Assembly: GCF_000166415.1 (NCBI RefSeq)
Contig: NC_014654.1
Coordinates: 1,302,001 to 1,366,000 of the forward strand
DNA: 64,000 nucleotides
Reading direction: 5' to 3'
Origin: Halanaerobium hydrogeniformans
GTDB taxonomy: Bacteria > Bacillota > Halanaerobiia > Halanaerobiales > Halanaerobiaceae
Shown: positions 16,692 to 25,842 of the stretch, piece by piece
Numbering within the stretch: the stretch's first letter is position 1
Layout of the letters: each line of letters starts with the position of its first letter
Notes under the pieces: model-generated
What the model was told of the DNA's origin: nothing
The model's input: only the letters and a program-made list of their open reading frames with translations
Databases searched by the model: none
Translations under genes and position numbers: made by a program

Positions 16692-18637
16692 AATATTTAA
16701 AGCTTTTATCTAAGCAATTTCCAAATATACCAGCTGTGAGCACAGAAATTATAAACTTAAAGGCAATTTTAAATCTGCCTAAAAGTACAGAACATTTTCT
16801 TACTGACCTTCATGGTGAGCATGAGGCGTTTCAGTATATGCTTAAAACAGCTTCTGGAGTAATAGAATACAAGATTAATAATATTTTTGATAAAGAGTTA
16901 AATGAGGTTGAAAAAAGAGATTTAGCAACTTTAATTTTTTATCCAGAAGAAAAAATGGAGAAGATCGAAAATAAAAATATAGATGGTTTAACTGAAGAAT
17001 GGTATAAAGATTCTTTAGATAAAATTATTAAATTATGTAAAGAAGTTTCTTCAATTTATACCCGGTCTAAAGTAAGAAAAGCTTTGCCTGAAGAATTTGC
17101 CTATATTATAGAAGAACTTCTTCACTTAAGAGACGATGATGAAAACAAAAAAGATTATCATGAGCAGATTACTTCAACAATTATTGAAATTGGACAGGCT
17201 AAAAATTTTATAAAGTCTCTTTCAGAATTAATTCAAACATTTGCTGTCGATAAACTTCATATTATTGGCGATATATATGACAGAGGGCCAAATCCTCATA
17301 AAATAATGGATGTTTTAAAAAATCATCATAATGTAGATATACAGTGGGGAAATCACGATATACTCTGGATGGGAGCAGGTTTAGGCCATAAGCCGTTGAT
17401 TGCAACTGCTATTAGAATTGCTTTAAGATATGGTAATTTAGAAATGATTGAAGAAGGTTATGGTATTAACATGAGACCTTTAGCAAGACTGGCTATGGAA
17501 AATTACAAAGGGGATATTTGTGATGTTTTTTGTCCGAAATTACTTGATAAAGAACTAGAAGAAAAAGAACTTAGAATAAGTACTCAGATGCAAAAAGCTA
17601 TAGCTATAATTCAGTTTAAGTTAGAAGGTAGTTTGATTAAAAGAAGAGCCGAGTTTAATATGAATGAAGCACTTTATTTAGAAAAGATAGATTATGATAA
17701 AGGAATACTTTATTTAAATGACAATGAAATTGAGCTGACTGATAAAAACTTTCCAACTATTGATCCTGATGATCCATATCAATTAAGTCCTCAAGAAGAG
17801 GAGGTAATTAATCAATTAAGTGAGTCATTTAAAAATAATGATAAACTTCAGGAAGATATAAGATTTTTATTTAATAATGGCAGTATGTATAAAAAATATA
17901 ATGGAAATCTCTTATTTCATGGCTGTGTACCTTTAAATGAAGATGATGATTTTGCCTGTGTTGATGTTGGTGGACGGAGAGCAAAAGGTAAAGAACTCCT
18001 TGATTTCTTCCAGGATATAATCCGTAAAAGTTATTCTGATACAAATGGAGATGAAGATCAAAGAGATTGGCTCTGGTATCTCTGGAGAGGTGAATACTCA
18101 CCTTTATTCGGTAAAGATAGAATGACAACATTTTTACGTTACTTTACTGATGAAGATGATAAATCTTTATATAAAGAAAATAAGAATCCTTATTATAAAG
18201 CAAGAGAAAATGAGTTCACCTGTAAAAAGATCTTATCTGAATTTGGTGTTGATCCTGAAAAAGGTCATATTATTAATGGGCATACACCAGTTGAAGAAAA
18301 AAGGGGTGAAAGCCCAATTAAGGGAAATGGAAGACTGCTTGTAATTGATGGTGGAATTTCAGCTGCCTATCAAAAGAAAACTGGTATAGCAGGTTATACT
18401 TTAGCATATACTCATTCTGAATTGAGATTAATCTCTCATGAACCGTTTATCTCTAAAGAAGAAGCTTTAACAAAAAGAAGTCATGATACTGTGTCATCAA
18501 TCAGAATAATGAAATTTGATGGTCAACAAAAAATTGCAGACACAGATAATGGAGCAAAATTACAGGATGATGTAAAATATTTAAATAAACTTCTTGAAGC
18601 ATATGAAAAAGGCATTATTAAAGAAAAGTATAAGTAA
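16679..18637 (+). CDS. fbp: Fructose-1,6-bisphosphatase class III
   Basis: 652 residues, the usual length of the Firmicutes-type class III enzyme. Metallophosphatase motifs are visible: FLTDLHGEHEAFQ, HIIGDIYDRGPNPHKIMDVL and IQWGNHDILWMGAG, with VDVGG and NGHTPVEEKRGESPIKGN further on. It hydrolyses fructose-1,6-bisphosphate to fructose-6-phosphate in gluconeogenesis. In Bacillus the enzyme is activated by phosphoenolpyruvate. The start ATG 16679 has GGAGGGAG upstream and overlaps the GNAT gene by 13 bp. A terminator follows at 18725. Pyruvate carboxylase (59464) and malic enzyme (39041) in the same window fit gluconeogenic growth. Confidence 0.96.
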   Translation: MEELKYLKLLSKQFPNIPAVSTEIINLKAILNLPKSTEHFLTDLHGEHEAFQYMLKTASGVIEYKINNIFDKELNEVEKRDLATLIFYPEEKMEKIENKNIDGLTEEWYKDSLDKIIKLCKEVSSIYTRSKVRKALPEEFAYIIEELLHLRDDDENKKDYHEQITSTIIEIGQAKNFIKSLSELIQTFAVDKLHIIGDIYDRGPNPHKIMDVLKNHHNVDIQWGNHDILWMGAGLGHKPLIATAIRIALRYGNLEMIEEGYGINMRPLARLAMENYKGDICDVFCPKLLDKELEEKELRISTQMQKAIAIIQFKLEGSLIKRRAEFNMNEALYLEKIDYDKGILYLNDNEIELTDKNFPTIDPDDPYQLSPQEEEVINQLSESFKNNDKLQEDIRFLFNNGSMYKKYNGNLLFHGCVPLNEDDDFACVDVGGRRAKGKELLDFFQDIIRKSYSDTNGDEDQRDWLWYLWRGEYSPLFGKDRMTTFLRYFTDEDDKSLYKENKNPYYKARENEFTCKKILSEFGVDPEKGHIINGHTPVEEKRGESPIKGNGRLLVIDGGISAAYQKKTGIAGYTLAYTHSELRLISHEPFISKEEALTKRSHDTVSSIRIMKFDGQQKIADTDNGAKLQDDVKYLNKLLEAYEKGIIKEKYK

Positions 18638-18724
18638 AGAAAAAATCAGATTATGATAGAACGTGTTTAAAAATGATTAAATATGTTTGTTGTTATTAAA
18701 ATAAAATACTTTACTTTTATTTAA

Positions 18725-18753
18725 AACAGCTCTTTAATGGAGCTGTTTTTTTT
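18725..18753 (+). terminator. Rho-independent terminator after fbp
   Basis: AACAGCTC (18725-18732) pairs perfectly with GAGCTGTT (18740-18747), followed by a run of T. Confidence 0.85.
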
Positions 18754-18931
18754 CTTTATATTAAAATTTAATTTTTTTTTAAATATAAAGTGGTATGAAT
18801 TACAGGATGTAACTGACATTTTTAAAGATTATAAATTCTGTCATTTGTGATAATTGACATATCTATTTTTCTTTAGCTTGCATTATTGGAAGCATACGAG
18901 TAAAATTAAATTAGCGCTGAAGAAAAGCAGG

Positions 18932-18997
18932 TATAATAATTTTAATAAGTGACACAATTTAATAGTAGCTCTATTAAATTGAAAAGTACCTGGTACC
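18932..18997 (+). promoter_or_regulatory. Promoter -10 box and operator-like dyads before the PTS operon
   Basis: The 410-bp gap 18638-19047 holds the fbp terminator and this control region; nothing else stands out in it. TATAAT is at 18932-18937, with no convincing -35 box. AATTTAATAG (18956-18965) and CTATTAAATT (18971-18980) form a perfect 10-bp inverted repeat with a 5-bp spacer. GTACC-T-GGTAC (18986-18996) forms a second dyad. The weak -35 and the dyads suit a regulated promoter, possibly autoregulated by the MtlR-like protein encoded next. The regulator assignment is inference. Confidence 0.5.
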
Positions 18998-19047
18998 TTC
19001 AATAGATTTGATTACATTAATTTATGATTATCTTGGAGGGTAAAAAA

Positions 19048-21168
19048 ATGAAAATTAGTTCTAGAACTAAGAAGATATTGGAAATACTGCTCACAAACGA
19101 AAATTATGTTGTTATTGATTTTATAGCAGAAAAACTTGGAGTTAGTTCTCGTACTATTTTAAGAGCTTTACCCAGGGTAGAATCCTGGCTTGAAAAAAAT
19201 GACTTTAAGCTAGAGAAAAAAAAGGGGACAGGAATTCGACTTGACTGCAGTCTAGAAGAAAAAGAGAAGATTAAAAATCTACTTAATATTGAATCTGTTG
19301 AGAATTATTATTCTCCTGAAGAAAGAAGACTGATAATCTTGGCTGAGTTATTGAAAACTCAAGAGGCTACAAAGTTATTTAACTTTACAATGCTGACAAA
19401 TGTATCTGAAGCAACAATAAGTCATGACTTAGATGAAATTGAAGAATGGATAGAAAAGTATAATTTAAAACTAGTTCGCAAACCTGGTCTGGGTGTTTAT
19501 CTAAAGGGTAGAGAAAAAGATATCAGAAGAGCAAGCATAAATTTACTTTATGATAATTTAGATCTACAGGAAATATTTGATATCATGCAGAACAAATTTA
19601 ACGAAAATACTAAGGATACAAAGAGAACAAATTTATCAAGAAGTAGACTTTTAAATCTGATTGGCTTAGATACAATTCATCTCCTCGATAATTTTATTCA
19701 AGAACTAGAAGAAAATTTAGATTATAAGTTGGCTGATGATTCATATGTGGCTTTGATGGTTCATTTAGCAATCGCTTTAAAAAGAATAAAAAATGGAGAA
19801 AAAATTGTAATAAAAGAAGAAATATTAGATGAATTAAAAAAGAGCAAAGAATATCCAATTGCTGTCTCACTAATTGCTAAGATAGCTGAAGCATTTTCTA
19901 TGGATATTCCAGAAGCAGAAATCGGCTATGTGACAATGCATCTTAGGGGAAGTAAAGGTAGAGGTGGTTTTTATAACGATAATATCTCTATAACTGATGA
20001 TTATAAATTAGTATTATTGACCAAAAAAATTATTGAAAAAGCAGAAATTGAACTCGGCATTTATCTAGAAGATGATGATGAATTATTGATTGGATTGGTT
20101 AGACATTTAGAACCTACGATTAACAGAATTAAGTTAAACCTTGATATTCGAAATCCTCTCTTAGATGAAATAAAAGAACAATATGCTGAACTTTTTAAAG
20201 TTTCACAAAAATGTGCAGATATTATTGCTGAAAATGAAAAGATAGATGTGCCAGATTCAGAAGCAGCTTATATTGCCATGCATTTAGGAGCAGCAATAGC
20301 TAGAAAAAAAACACCTGTTAAGAAATTCAGAGCAGCAGTGGCCTGTACTAGTGGGATAGGAGCTTCAAGACTTCTAGCTTCGAGATTAAACTCAGAGTTT
20401 GAAAATTTAGAAGTGGTTGCATTAATTTCAACGATAGATTTTAACAATCAAGAAATATCTAAAATGAATGTTGATCTTATTATATCAACGGTTTCTATTC
20501 CTAAAAGCAATGTTCCAGTTATTGTAGTTAATCCTCTTTTAACTGATAAGCATCAAAGAAAGATAAATGAATTTCTAGCAACTCATAAAGCTGCTAAAAG
20601 AAAAATTAATAGTAATAACATCAGTCTTAAAGAAAAATTATCAATTATAAATAAATATAACCAAAGAATTTTAGAAGTTTTAAATAATTTTGAACTTCAA
20701 AATAATTATAAATACAAAAATCTTGAGCAATTATTAAGTGATGCTGCAGAACTATTAGCTGATAATGGAGACGAAAAAAAGGTTATACAAAAAGATTTAT
20801 CTTTGCGTGAAGAAAAGGGAAGTACAGTATTAGAACACAATAAAATACTATTATTACACTGCAGAAGTAAGGTAGTAGAAGAAGTTAAATTTATCGTTAT
20901 CAGACCGGAAAATAAATTTAAAATTTTAAATGAAGATAAAAATAAGGCAGAAATTGAGATTGTTGTTGTTATGGCAGCACCTTTAAAAGGAGCTGAACAG
21001 GGAAGAGAAGTTTTAAGTGAAATCAGTCGACTCTTAATTGAAAGTACAAGTTTTATTAAAGCAATTAATTCAGGACTAAAAAATGAAGTTTATTTTGAGA
21101 TGGCAGAGTATTTTGATCATTTTTTACAACAAAAAAGTACTATGGAATATCACAAGGAGGAAAAATAA
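19048..21168 (+). CDS. mtlR: MtlR-like PRD-domain PTS transcriptional regulator
   Basis: 706 residues from ATG 19048 (GGAGGG 19035-19040, 7 nt upstream); an in-frame ATG at 19024 lacks a site. Domains in order: a DeoR-like helix-turn-helix (LGVSSRTILRALPRVE), a second HTH (about 85-150) and PRD1 around LADDSYVALMVHLAIALKR. PRD2 follows around LIGLVRHLEPTINR and AAYIAMHLGAAIARK, then an EIIB-like domain with AVACTSGIGASRLLASRL, and an EIIA-like C-terminus. This is the architecture of mannitol activator MtlR, whose activity is set by phosphorylation from HPr and the EII proteins. It is the first gene of a five-gene operon and abuts the EIICBA gene directly. Confidence 0.88.
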   Translation: MKISSRTKKILEILLTNENYVVIDFIAEKLGVSSRTILRALPRVESWLEKNDFKLEKKKGTGIRLDCSLEEKEKIKNLLNIESVENYYSPEERRLIILAELLKTQEATKLFNFTMLTNVSEATISHDLDEIEEWIEKYNLKLVRKPGLGVYLKGREKDIRRASINLLYDNLDLQEIFDIMQNKFNENTKDTKRTNLSRSRLLNLIGLDTIHLLDNFIQELEENLDYKLADDSYVALMVHLAIALKRIKNGEKIVIKEEILDELKKSKEYPIAVSLIAKIAEAFSMDIPEAEIGYVTMHLRGSKGRGGFYNDNISITDDYKLVLLTKKIIEKAEIELGIYLEDDDELLIGLVRHLEPTINRIKLNLDIRNPLLDEIKEQYAELFKVSQKCADIIAENEKIDVPDSEAAYIAMHLGAAIARKKTPVKKFRAAVACTSGIGASRLLASRLNSEFENLEVVALISTIDFNNQEISKMNVDLIISTVSIPKSNVPVIVVNPLLTDKHQRKINEFLATHKAAKRKINSNNISLKEKLSIINKYNQRILEVLNNFELQNNYKYKNLEQLLSDAAELLADNGDEKKVIQKDLSLREEKGSTVLEHNKILLLHCRSKVVEEVKFIVIRPENKFKILNEDKNKAEIEIVVVMAAPLKGAEQGREVLSEISRLLIESTSFIKAINSGLKNEVYFEMAEYFDHFLQQKSTMEYHKEEK

Positions 21169-23055
21169 ATGACTAAGAGTAGTTTTCAAAATAGTGTACA
21201 GAGTTTTGGTAGATTTTTAAGTGGGATGGTTATGCCTAATATTGGAGCATTTATTGCCTGGGGTTTAATCACAGCCCTATTTATTCCAACTGGTTGGCTT
21301 CCTAATGAAGGGCTTGCTTCTTTAGTTGGACCTATGATTACTTATCTATTACCTCTATTAATCGCATTTTCTGGTGGTAAATTAGTAGCAGGTATTAGAG
21401 GTGGAGTAATCGGTGCTGTAGCGACTATGGGTGTTATCGTTGGTTCTGATATCCCAATGTTTATTGGAGCAATGTTGATGGGACCACTTGGTGGGTATAC
21501 TATAAAAAAAGTTGATCAGCTTTTTGAAGGCAATGTTAAATCTGGCTTTGAAATGCTCGTCAGTAACTTTTCAGCGGGTATTGTTGGTGGTGCACTTGCA
21601 ATATTAGCCTTCCAGATTATAGGACCTGTTGTTTATGGGCTAAATACGGTTTTAGCAGCTGGAGTTGAATTTATAGTTAATCAGGGATTATTACCTTTAT
21701 CATCTCTGTTTGTAGAACCTGCTAAAATACTCTTTTTAAATAATGCTATAAATCATGGTGTATTAAGTCCACTGGGAATCCAAGAGGCAGCAGAAGCCGG
21801 AAGATCGATCTTCTTTATGTTAGAAACTAATCCTGGCCCGGGTTTAGGTGTTTTACTGGCTTACTGGGTATTTGCAAAAGGGATGATAAAACAATCAGCA
21901 CCTGGTGCAATTATTATCCATTTCTTTGGTGGAATTCATGAAATTTATTTCCCATATGTATTAATGAAACCATCACTTTTATTAGCTGTTATTGGTGGTG
22001 GAGCAAGTGGAGTATTCGTATTCAATTTGTTAGGAGCTGGTTTAGTTGCTACTCCTTCTCCTGGTAGTATATTTGCCTATATCGCAATGACACCAAGGGG
22101 AGCTTTGTTTTCAGTACTCTCAGGTGTAGTGGTTTCAACGGTTGTTTCTTTTGCAATAGCCTCTGCATTAATTAAAAGATCTGCTGATAAAGGTGAGGAA
22201 TTAAGCCTGGATGCAGCAACTAATAAATTAAGAGACATGAAAGGTAGAGATTTGCATAATGAAAAAAAATCAGGTGAAAAGTCATATAGTGCTGATGAAA
22301 TTAATAAAATAGTATTTGCCTGTGATGCTGGTATGGGTTCAAGTGCAATGGGAGCAAGTCGACTTCGTAAAAAATTAGAAAATGTTGGCTCTGATATTAC
22401 TGTTGTTAATAAAGCAATCGAAGAAATACCACAGGATGCACAAATAGTTATTACTCATAAAAATTTAACCGAGCGGGCCAAAAAAGCTGCTCCCAAGGCA
22501 GAACATGTCTCAATAGATGATTTTTTACAGACTCCTGCCTATGACATGTTAGTTAATAGAATTAAAAAAGGTTTAGAAGAAAAAAAAACTGAAGTAAAAA
22601 CAGTAAAAAAAGAATCTGAAGAAAAATTAAATAAAAATATATTGAAGAAAAAAAATATTAAACTTGGCCTTGAAAGTGTTGAAAGAGATGAAGCAATTAA
22701 AATGGCTGGTAATCTTCTTTATGAAAGCGGATATGTAGATGAAGACTATATCGATGCTATGCTTGACAGGGAAGAAGAGTTAACAACTTATATTGGTCAG
22801 GGTGTAGCAATACCACATGGTGTTGGAAGTGCTAAAAAGAAAATAAAGAAAACTGGTATTTCAATTCTTCAGTTTCCAGAAGGAGTAGATTTTGATGGAG
22901 AAACTGCCTATCTTGTAATTGGTATTGCAGGCCTTGGTAATGAACACTTAAAAGTACTGGCTAATTTATCAGAACTGATTGAAAATGACGAAACAGCAGA
23001 AAAACTAAGAAAAACAGATGATCTTGATTATATTTATAATAAGTTTACATTATAA
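21169..23055 (+). CDS. mtlA: PTS mannitol-type EIICBA transporter
   Basis: 628 residues, ATG 21169, immediately after the regulator stop, with AAGGAGG 9 nt upstream inside that gene. The EIIC domain (1-340) has GMVMPNIGAFIAWGLITALF and FFGGIHEIYFPYVLMKP, both typical of mannitol EIIC. EIIB follows with the phosphocysteine in FACDAGMGSSAMGASRL (C385), then EIIA with the phosphohistidine in GVAIPHGVGSAKKK (H550). It imports a hexitol and phosphorylates it during transport. The match is to the mannitol class. Unlike most mannitol operons there is no mtlD; a kinase and a SorE-like dehydrogenase follow instead, so the true substrate or route may differ. Confidence 0.9.
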   Translation: MTKSSFQNSVQSFGRFLSGMVMPNIGAFIAWGLITALFIPTGWLPNEGLASLVGPMITYLLPLLIAFSGGKLVAGIRGGVIGAVATMGVIVGSDIPMFIGAMLMGPLGGYTIKKVDQLFEGNVKSGFEMLVSNFSAGIVGGALAILAFQIIGPVVYGLNTVLAAGVEFIVNQGLLPLSSLFVEPAKILFLNNAINHGVLSPLGIQEAAEAGRSIFFMLETNPGPGLGVLLAYWVFAKGMIKQSAPGAIIIHFFGGIHEIYFPYVLMKPSLLLAVIGGGASGVFVFNLLGAGLVATPSPGSIFAYIAMTPRGALFSVLSGVVVSTVVSFAIASALIKRSADKGEELSLDAATNKLRDMKGRDLHNEKKSGEKSYSADEINKIVFACDAGMGSSAMGASRLRKKLENVGSDITVVNKAIEEIPQDAQIVITHKNLTERAKKAAPKAEHVSIDDFLQTPAYDMLVNRIKKGLEEKKTEVKTVKKESEEKLNKNILKKKNIKLGLESVERDEAIKMAGNLLYESGYVDEDYIDAMLDREEELTTYIGQGVAIPHGVGSAKKKIKKTGISILQFPEGVDFDGETAYLVIGIAGLGNEHLKVLANLSELIENDETAEKLRKTDDLDYIYNKFTL

Positions 23056-23100
23056 ATGTTTGCAGTAAACTATAATTAACAATTAAGGATGGATAAAAAA

Positions 23101-24030
23101 ATGATTAAAACATTAACTTTAAATCCAGCTCTTGATAAAACAATAATTGTGGAAGATTTTAAAATTGATAGTTTAAATAGAATTAAAAAAGTTTTTCGTG
23201 ATGCTGGAGGTAAGGGAATAAATGTATCAAAAATGATAAGCAATTTAGGTGGCATTACCACTGCTTCAGGTTTTTTAGGTGGTGATGCCGGTTCATTTAT
23301 CAAAAATGAGCTGGAAAAAGAGAATATAAAGCACGATTTTATTGAGGTTGAAGGAGAGACAAGAACCAATCTGAAAATGGTTGATAAAATTCAAAATACT
23401 TTTACTGACATTAACGAAAAAGGTGTTTATGTTAGTAATAATAAGCTAAATGAAATAAAAAAAGAACTTTTTTCTGATTTAAATAAAGGGGACATACTGG
23501 TTTTATCAGGTAGTGTTCCAGATGGAGTAGAAGCTAATATTTATCAGGAATTAATTGAAATAGCTCACCAAAAAGAAGTTAAAACTATTTTAGATGCAGA
23601 TGGAGTTCTTTTTGAAAATGCATTAAAAGCTTGCCCAAGCTTAATAAAACCAAATGAACATGAACTGGCTCTTTATTATGGTAGAGATTTTAATAATCAA
23701 GAAGAAATGATTGAAGCAGCAAAAGAGTTTTTTCGCTATGGAGTGGAGAAAATTATGCTGTCACTTGGTAAAGAAGGAGCAGTATTTTTAACAGAAGAGG
23801 AAGTTATAAAAATAGAAGCACTAGAATTAGATGTTAAAAGTACGTTTGGAGCTGGAGATGCAATGGTTGCAGGACTTGCAATAGCCCTAGAAAATAATCT
23901 TAAAATAAACGAAATGATAACTCTTGCAGCAGCTTGCAGTAGTGCAAGTTTAATTAATGAGGGTACTGAGATGGGTAAAAAAGAAGATGTCAATAATCTA
24001 AAGAATAAAATAAGATATTACTATATTTAG
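23101..24030 (+). CDS. fruK: 1-phosphofructokinase-like PfkB-family kinase
   Basis: 309 residues from ATG 23101 (MIKTLTLNPALDKT, the usual FruK start); AAGGATGG lies 9 nt upstream and overlaps an alternative ATG at 23089. PfkB signatures are AGGKGINVSKMISNLGG near the N-terminus and STFGAGDAMVAGLAIALE near the C-terminus, with the catalytic Asp in GAGD. The family phosphorylates ketohexose-1-phosphates (fructose-1-phosphate, or tagatose-6-phosphate in LacC) to bisphosphates. Its place between the mannitol-type EII and a SorE-like dehydrogenase suggests that the operon produces a ketose-1-phosphate. Fructose-1-phosphate is the most likely substrate, with tagatose- or sorbose-phosphates as alternatives. 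Confidence 0.82.
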   Translation: MIKTLTLNPALDKTIIVEDFKIDSLNRIKKVFRDAGGKGINVSKMISNLGGITTASGFLGGDAGSFIKNELEKENIKHDFIEVEGETRTNLKMVDKIQNTFTDINEKGVYVSNNKLNEIKKELFSDLNKGDILVLSGSVPDGVEANIYQELIEIAHQKEVKTILDADGVLFENALKACPSLIKPNEHELALYYGRDFNNQEEMIEAAKEFFRYGVEKIMLSLGKEGAVFLTEEEVIKIEALELDVKSTFGAGDAMVAGLAIALENNLKINEMITLAAACSSASLINEGTEMGKKEDVNNLKNKIRYYYI

Positions 24031-24043
24031 AAAGGTGATTATA

Positions 24044-25300
24044 ATGAAAACAAGAGCTGTTAGATTATATGGAGAAAATGATTTAAGACTGGAAGAGTTT
24101 GAATTACCAGAAATTAATGATGATGAGATATTAGCAAAAATTATTTCAAATAGCATCTGCATGTCAACTTACAAAGCTGTTATACAGGGAGCGAGACATA
24201 AAAGAGTTCCCAATGATGTTGCTGATAATCCAACTTTAACCGGACATGAATTTGCAGGTGAAATTGTAGAGGTTGGGGCTGATCTAAAAGATGAATTTGA
24301 AGTTGGTCAAAAATTTGCTGTACAACCGGCTTTAAATTATAAAGGTAGTCCTTATGCACCTGGATATTCCTATCCACATTTTGGTGGTAATAGTGAATAT
24401 GCAATAATCCCTAAAGAAGTAATGGAATTAGGCTACTTATTAAAATATGAAGGAGAAGCTTTTTACGAAGCATCTCTATCAGAACCAATGTCATGTATTA
24501 TTGGTGGATATCATGCAGTTTATCACACCGAAAGCAATAACTATATTCATAAAATGGGAATTGTTGAAGGTGGTAAAACTGCTTTACTTGGAGCTGCTGG
24601 ACCAATGGGCTTAGGAGCAATTGATTATGCACTTCATGCAGATAGAAAACCCTCTGTTTTAGTTGTTACTGATATTGATCAGGACCGTCTTGATAGAGCA
24701 GCTTCTTTATTTACTCAAGAGGAAGCTCAAAAGCAGGGTGTAGAACTCCATTTTATTAATACTGCTGATTTAGATGATGTTCCTGCAGAGTTGAGAAAAA
24801 TTGTTGATGGGGACGGTTATGATGATGTATTTGTATATGCTCCTGTAAGAGAATTAGTTGAACAGGGTGATCAAATATTAGGCAAAGATGGCTGTATGAA
24901 CTTTTTTGCCGGACCAACAGACAAAGAATTTTCTGCAGAAGTTAATTTTTATAAAATCCATTATTCACCAACCCACATTATGGGTTCAACCGGTGGAAAT
25001 GATGATGATATGAGAGAATCATTAAAAATGTCTGCAGAAGGTAAAATTAATCCGGCAACCATGATTACCCATGTCGGCGGGCTTGATAGTGCAGCTGATA
25101 CTATTTTAAATCTTCCGGATATACCAGGTGGTAAAAAGTTGGTTTATACAGGCATTGATATGGAATTAACTGCAATTGATGATTTTAAAAACAAAGCAGA
25201 TCAAAGTCAAATTTTTGCAGACTTGGCAGAGATAATCGAGAAGCATAATGGACTCTGGTCAGAAGAAGCAGAAAAATATCTGCTTAAAAAATGCAAATAA
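24044..25300 (+). CDS. SorE-like zinc-dependent polyol/ketose-phosphate dehydrogenase
   Basis: 418 residues from ATG 24044 (AAAGGTG at 24030-24036). The medium-chain dehydrogenase fold is clear: zinc-site segments NSICMSTYK and LTGHEFAGEIVEVG, and the nucleotide loop LLGAAGPMGLGAIDYA. The N-terminus RLYGENDLRLEEFELPEI and the block GARHKRVPNDVADNP resemble L-sorbose-1-phosphate reductase (SorE), which interconverts a ketose-1-phosphate and a hexitol-6-phosphate. Here it probably oxidises the phosphorylated hexitol imported by the EIICBA. With D-mannitol-1-phosphate, oxidation at C2 would give fructose-1-phosphate, the substrate of the upstream kinase. Family recognition is from memory, and the substrate is inferred. 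Confidence 0.75.
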   Translation: MKTRAVRLYGENDLRLEEFELPEINDDEILAKIISNSICMSTYKAVIQGARHKRVPNDVADNPTLTGHEFAGEIVEVGADLKDEFEVGQKFAVQPALNYKGSPYAPGYSYPHFGGNSEYAIIPKEVMELGYLLKYEGEAFYEASLSEPMSCIIGGYHAVYHTESNNYIHKMGIVEGGKTALLGAAGPMGLGAIDYALHADRKPSVLVVTDIDQDRLDRAASLFTQEEAQKQGVELHFINTADLDDVPAELRKIVDGDGYDDVFVYAPVRELVEQGDQILGKDGCMNFFAGPTDKEFSAEVNFYKIHYSPTHIMGSTGGNDDDMRESLKMSAEGKINPATMITHVGGLDSAADTILNLPDIPGGKKLVYTGIDMELTAIDDFKNKADQSQIFADLAEIIEKHNGLWSEEAEKYLLKKCK

Positions 25301-25321
25301 CTTATAAGGAGTAAGATATTA

Positions 25322-25600
25322 ATGGTAAAAACTGAAATTGAACTGAAACATGAAGAAGGCTTTCATGCAAGACCGGCAGGACTTTTTGTTAAAACTGCCT
25401 CAAAATATAATTCAGAGATTAAGCTTTTAAAAAATGGTGATCAAAATAAAGAATATAATCCTAAAAGCATTATTTCAATTATGAGTATGGGAGCAATTAA
25501 AGGTGACAGAATAACTATCATTGCTGATGGCCAGGATGAAAAAGAAGCCGTTGAAAATTTAAGATCACTGGTAGAAAATGATTTTGTAATTCCAAATTAG
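25322..25600 (+). CDS. ptsH: Phosphocarrier protein HPr
   Basis: 92 residues with the phosphohistidine in EEGFHARPAGLFVK (H15). The regulatory serine region is NPKSIISIMSMGA, where S49 matches Ser46 of Bacillus HPr, so HPr kinase control is possible. HPr passes phosphate from enzyme I to EIIA domains. AAGGAG lies about 12 nt before ATG 25322. It is the last gene of the operon, 21 bp after the dehydrogenase, and a strong terminator follows. No enzyme I gene is visible in the window, so this may be either the general HPr or one dedicated to this operon. Confidence 0.92.
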   Translation: MVKTEIELKHEEGFHARPAGLFVKTASKYNSEIKLLKNGDQNKEYNPKSIISIMSMGAIKGDRITIIADGQDEKEAVENLRSLVENDFVIPN

Positions 25601-25624
25601 AGAATAAATAGAATAAATAAATGG

Positions 25625-25666
25625 AAACCCAGCATTCACTTTTTAATAAGTGTTTGCTGGGTTTTT
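25625..25666 (+). terminator. Rho-independent terminator ending the PTS operon
   Basis: AAACCCAGCA (25625-25634) pairs perfectly with TGCTGGGTTT (25655-25664), with inner CACTT/AAGTG pairing, and ends in T. Confidence 0.9.
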
Positions 25667-25842
25667 AACTTTTATAGGTTTTTTTAGGTTAGTAATAATA
25701 TTAATTTTTAAAAAATTATTAATAATAGTTACTATTTTCGTGTTATTTTCGATTTTTATTCGAGTAAATTTCTTAATTATTTTGATAAAATATTTTCAGA
25801 AGATATGAATAAATTATTATTTTGAGCTGGGAGGTGAGAACT

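Noticed and set aside
19048-21168. MtlR-like protein as an RNA-binding BglG-type antiterminator
   Set aside because: It starts with DNA-binding HTH domains rather than a CAT RNA-binding domain, and no antiterminator-terminator pair lies before the operon.
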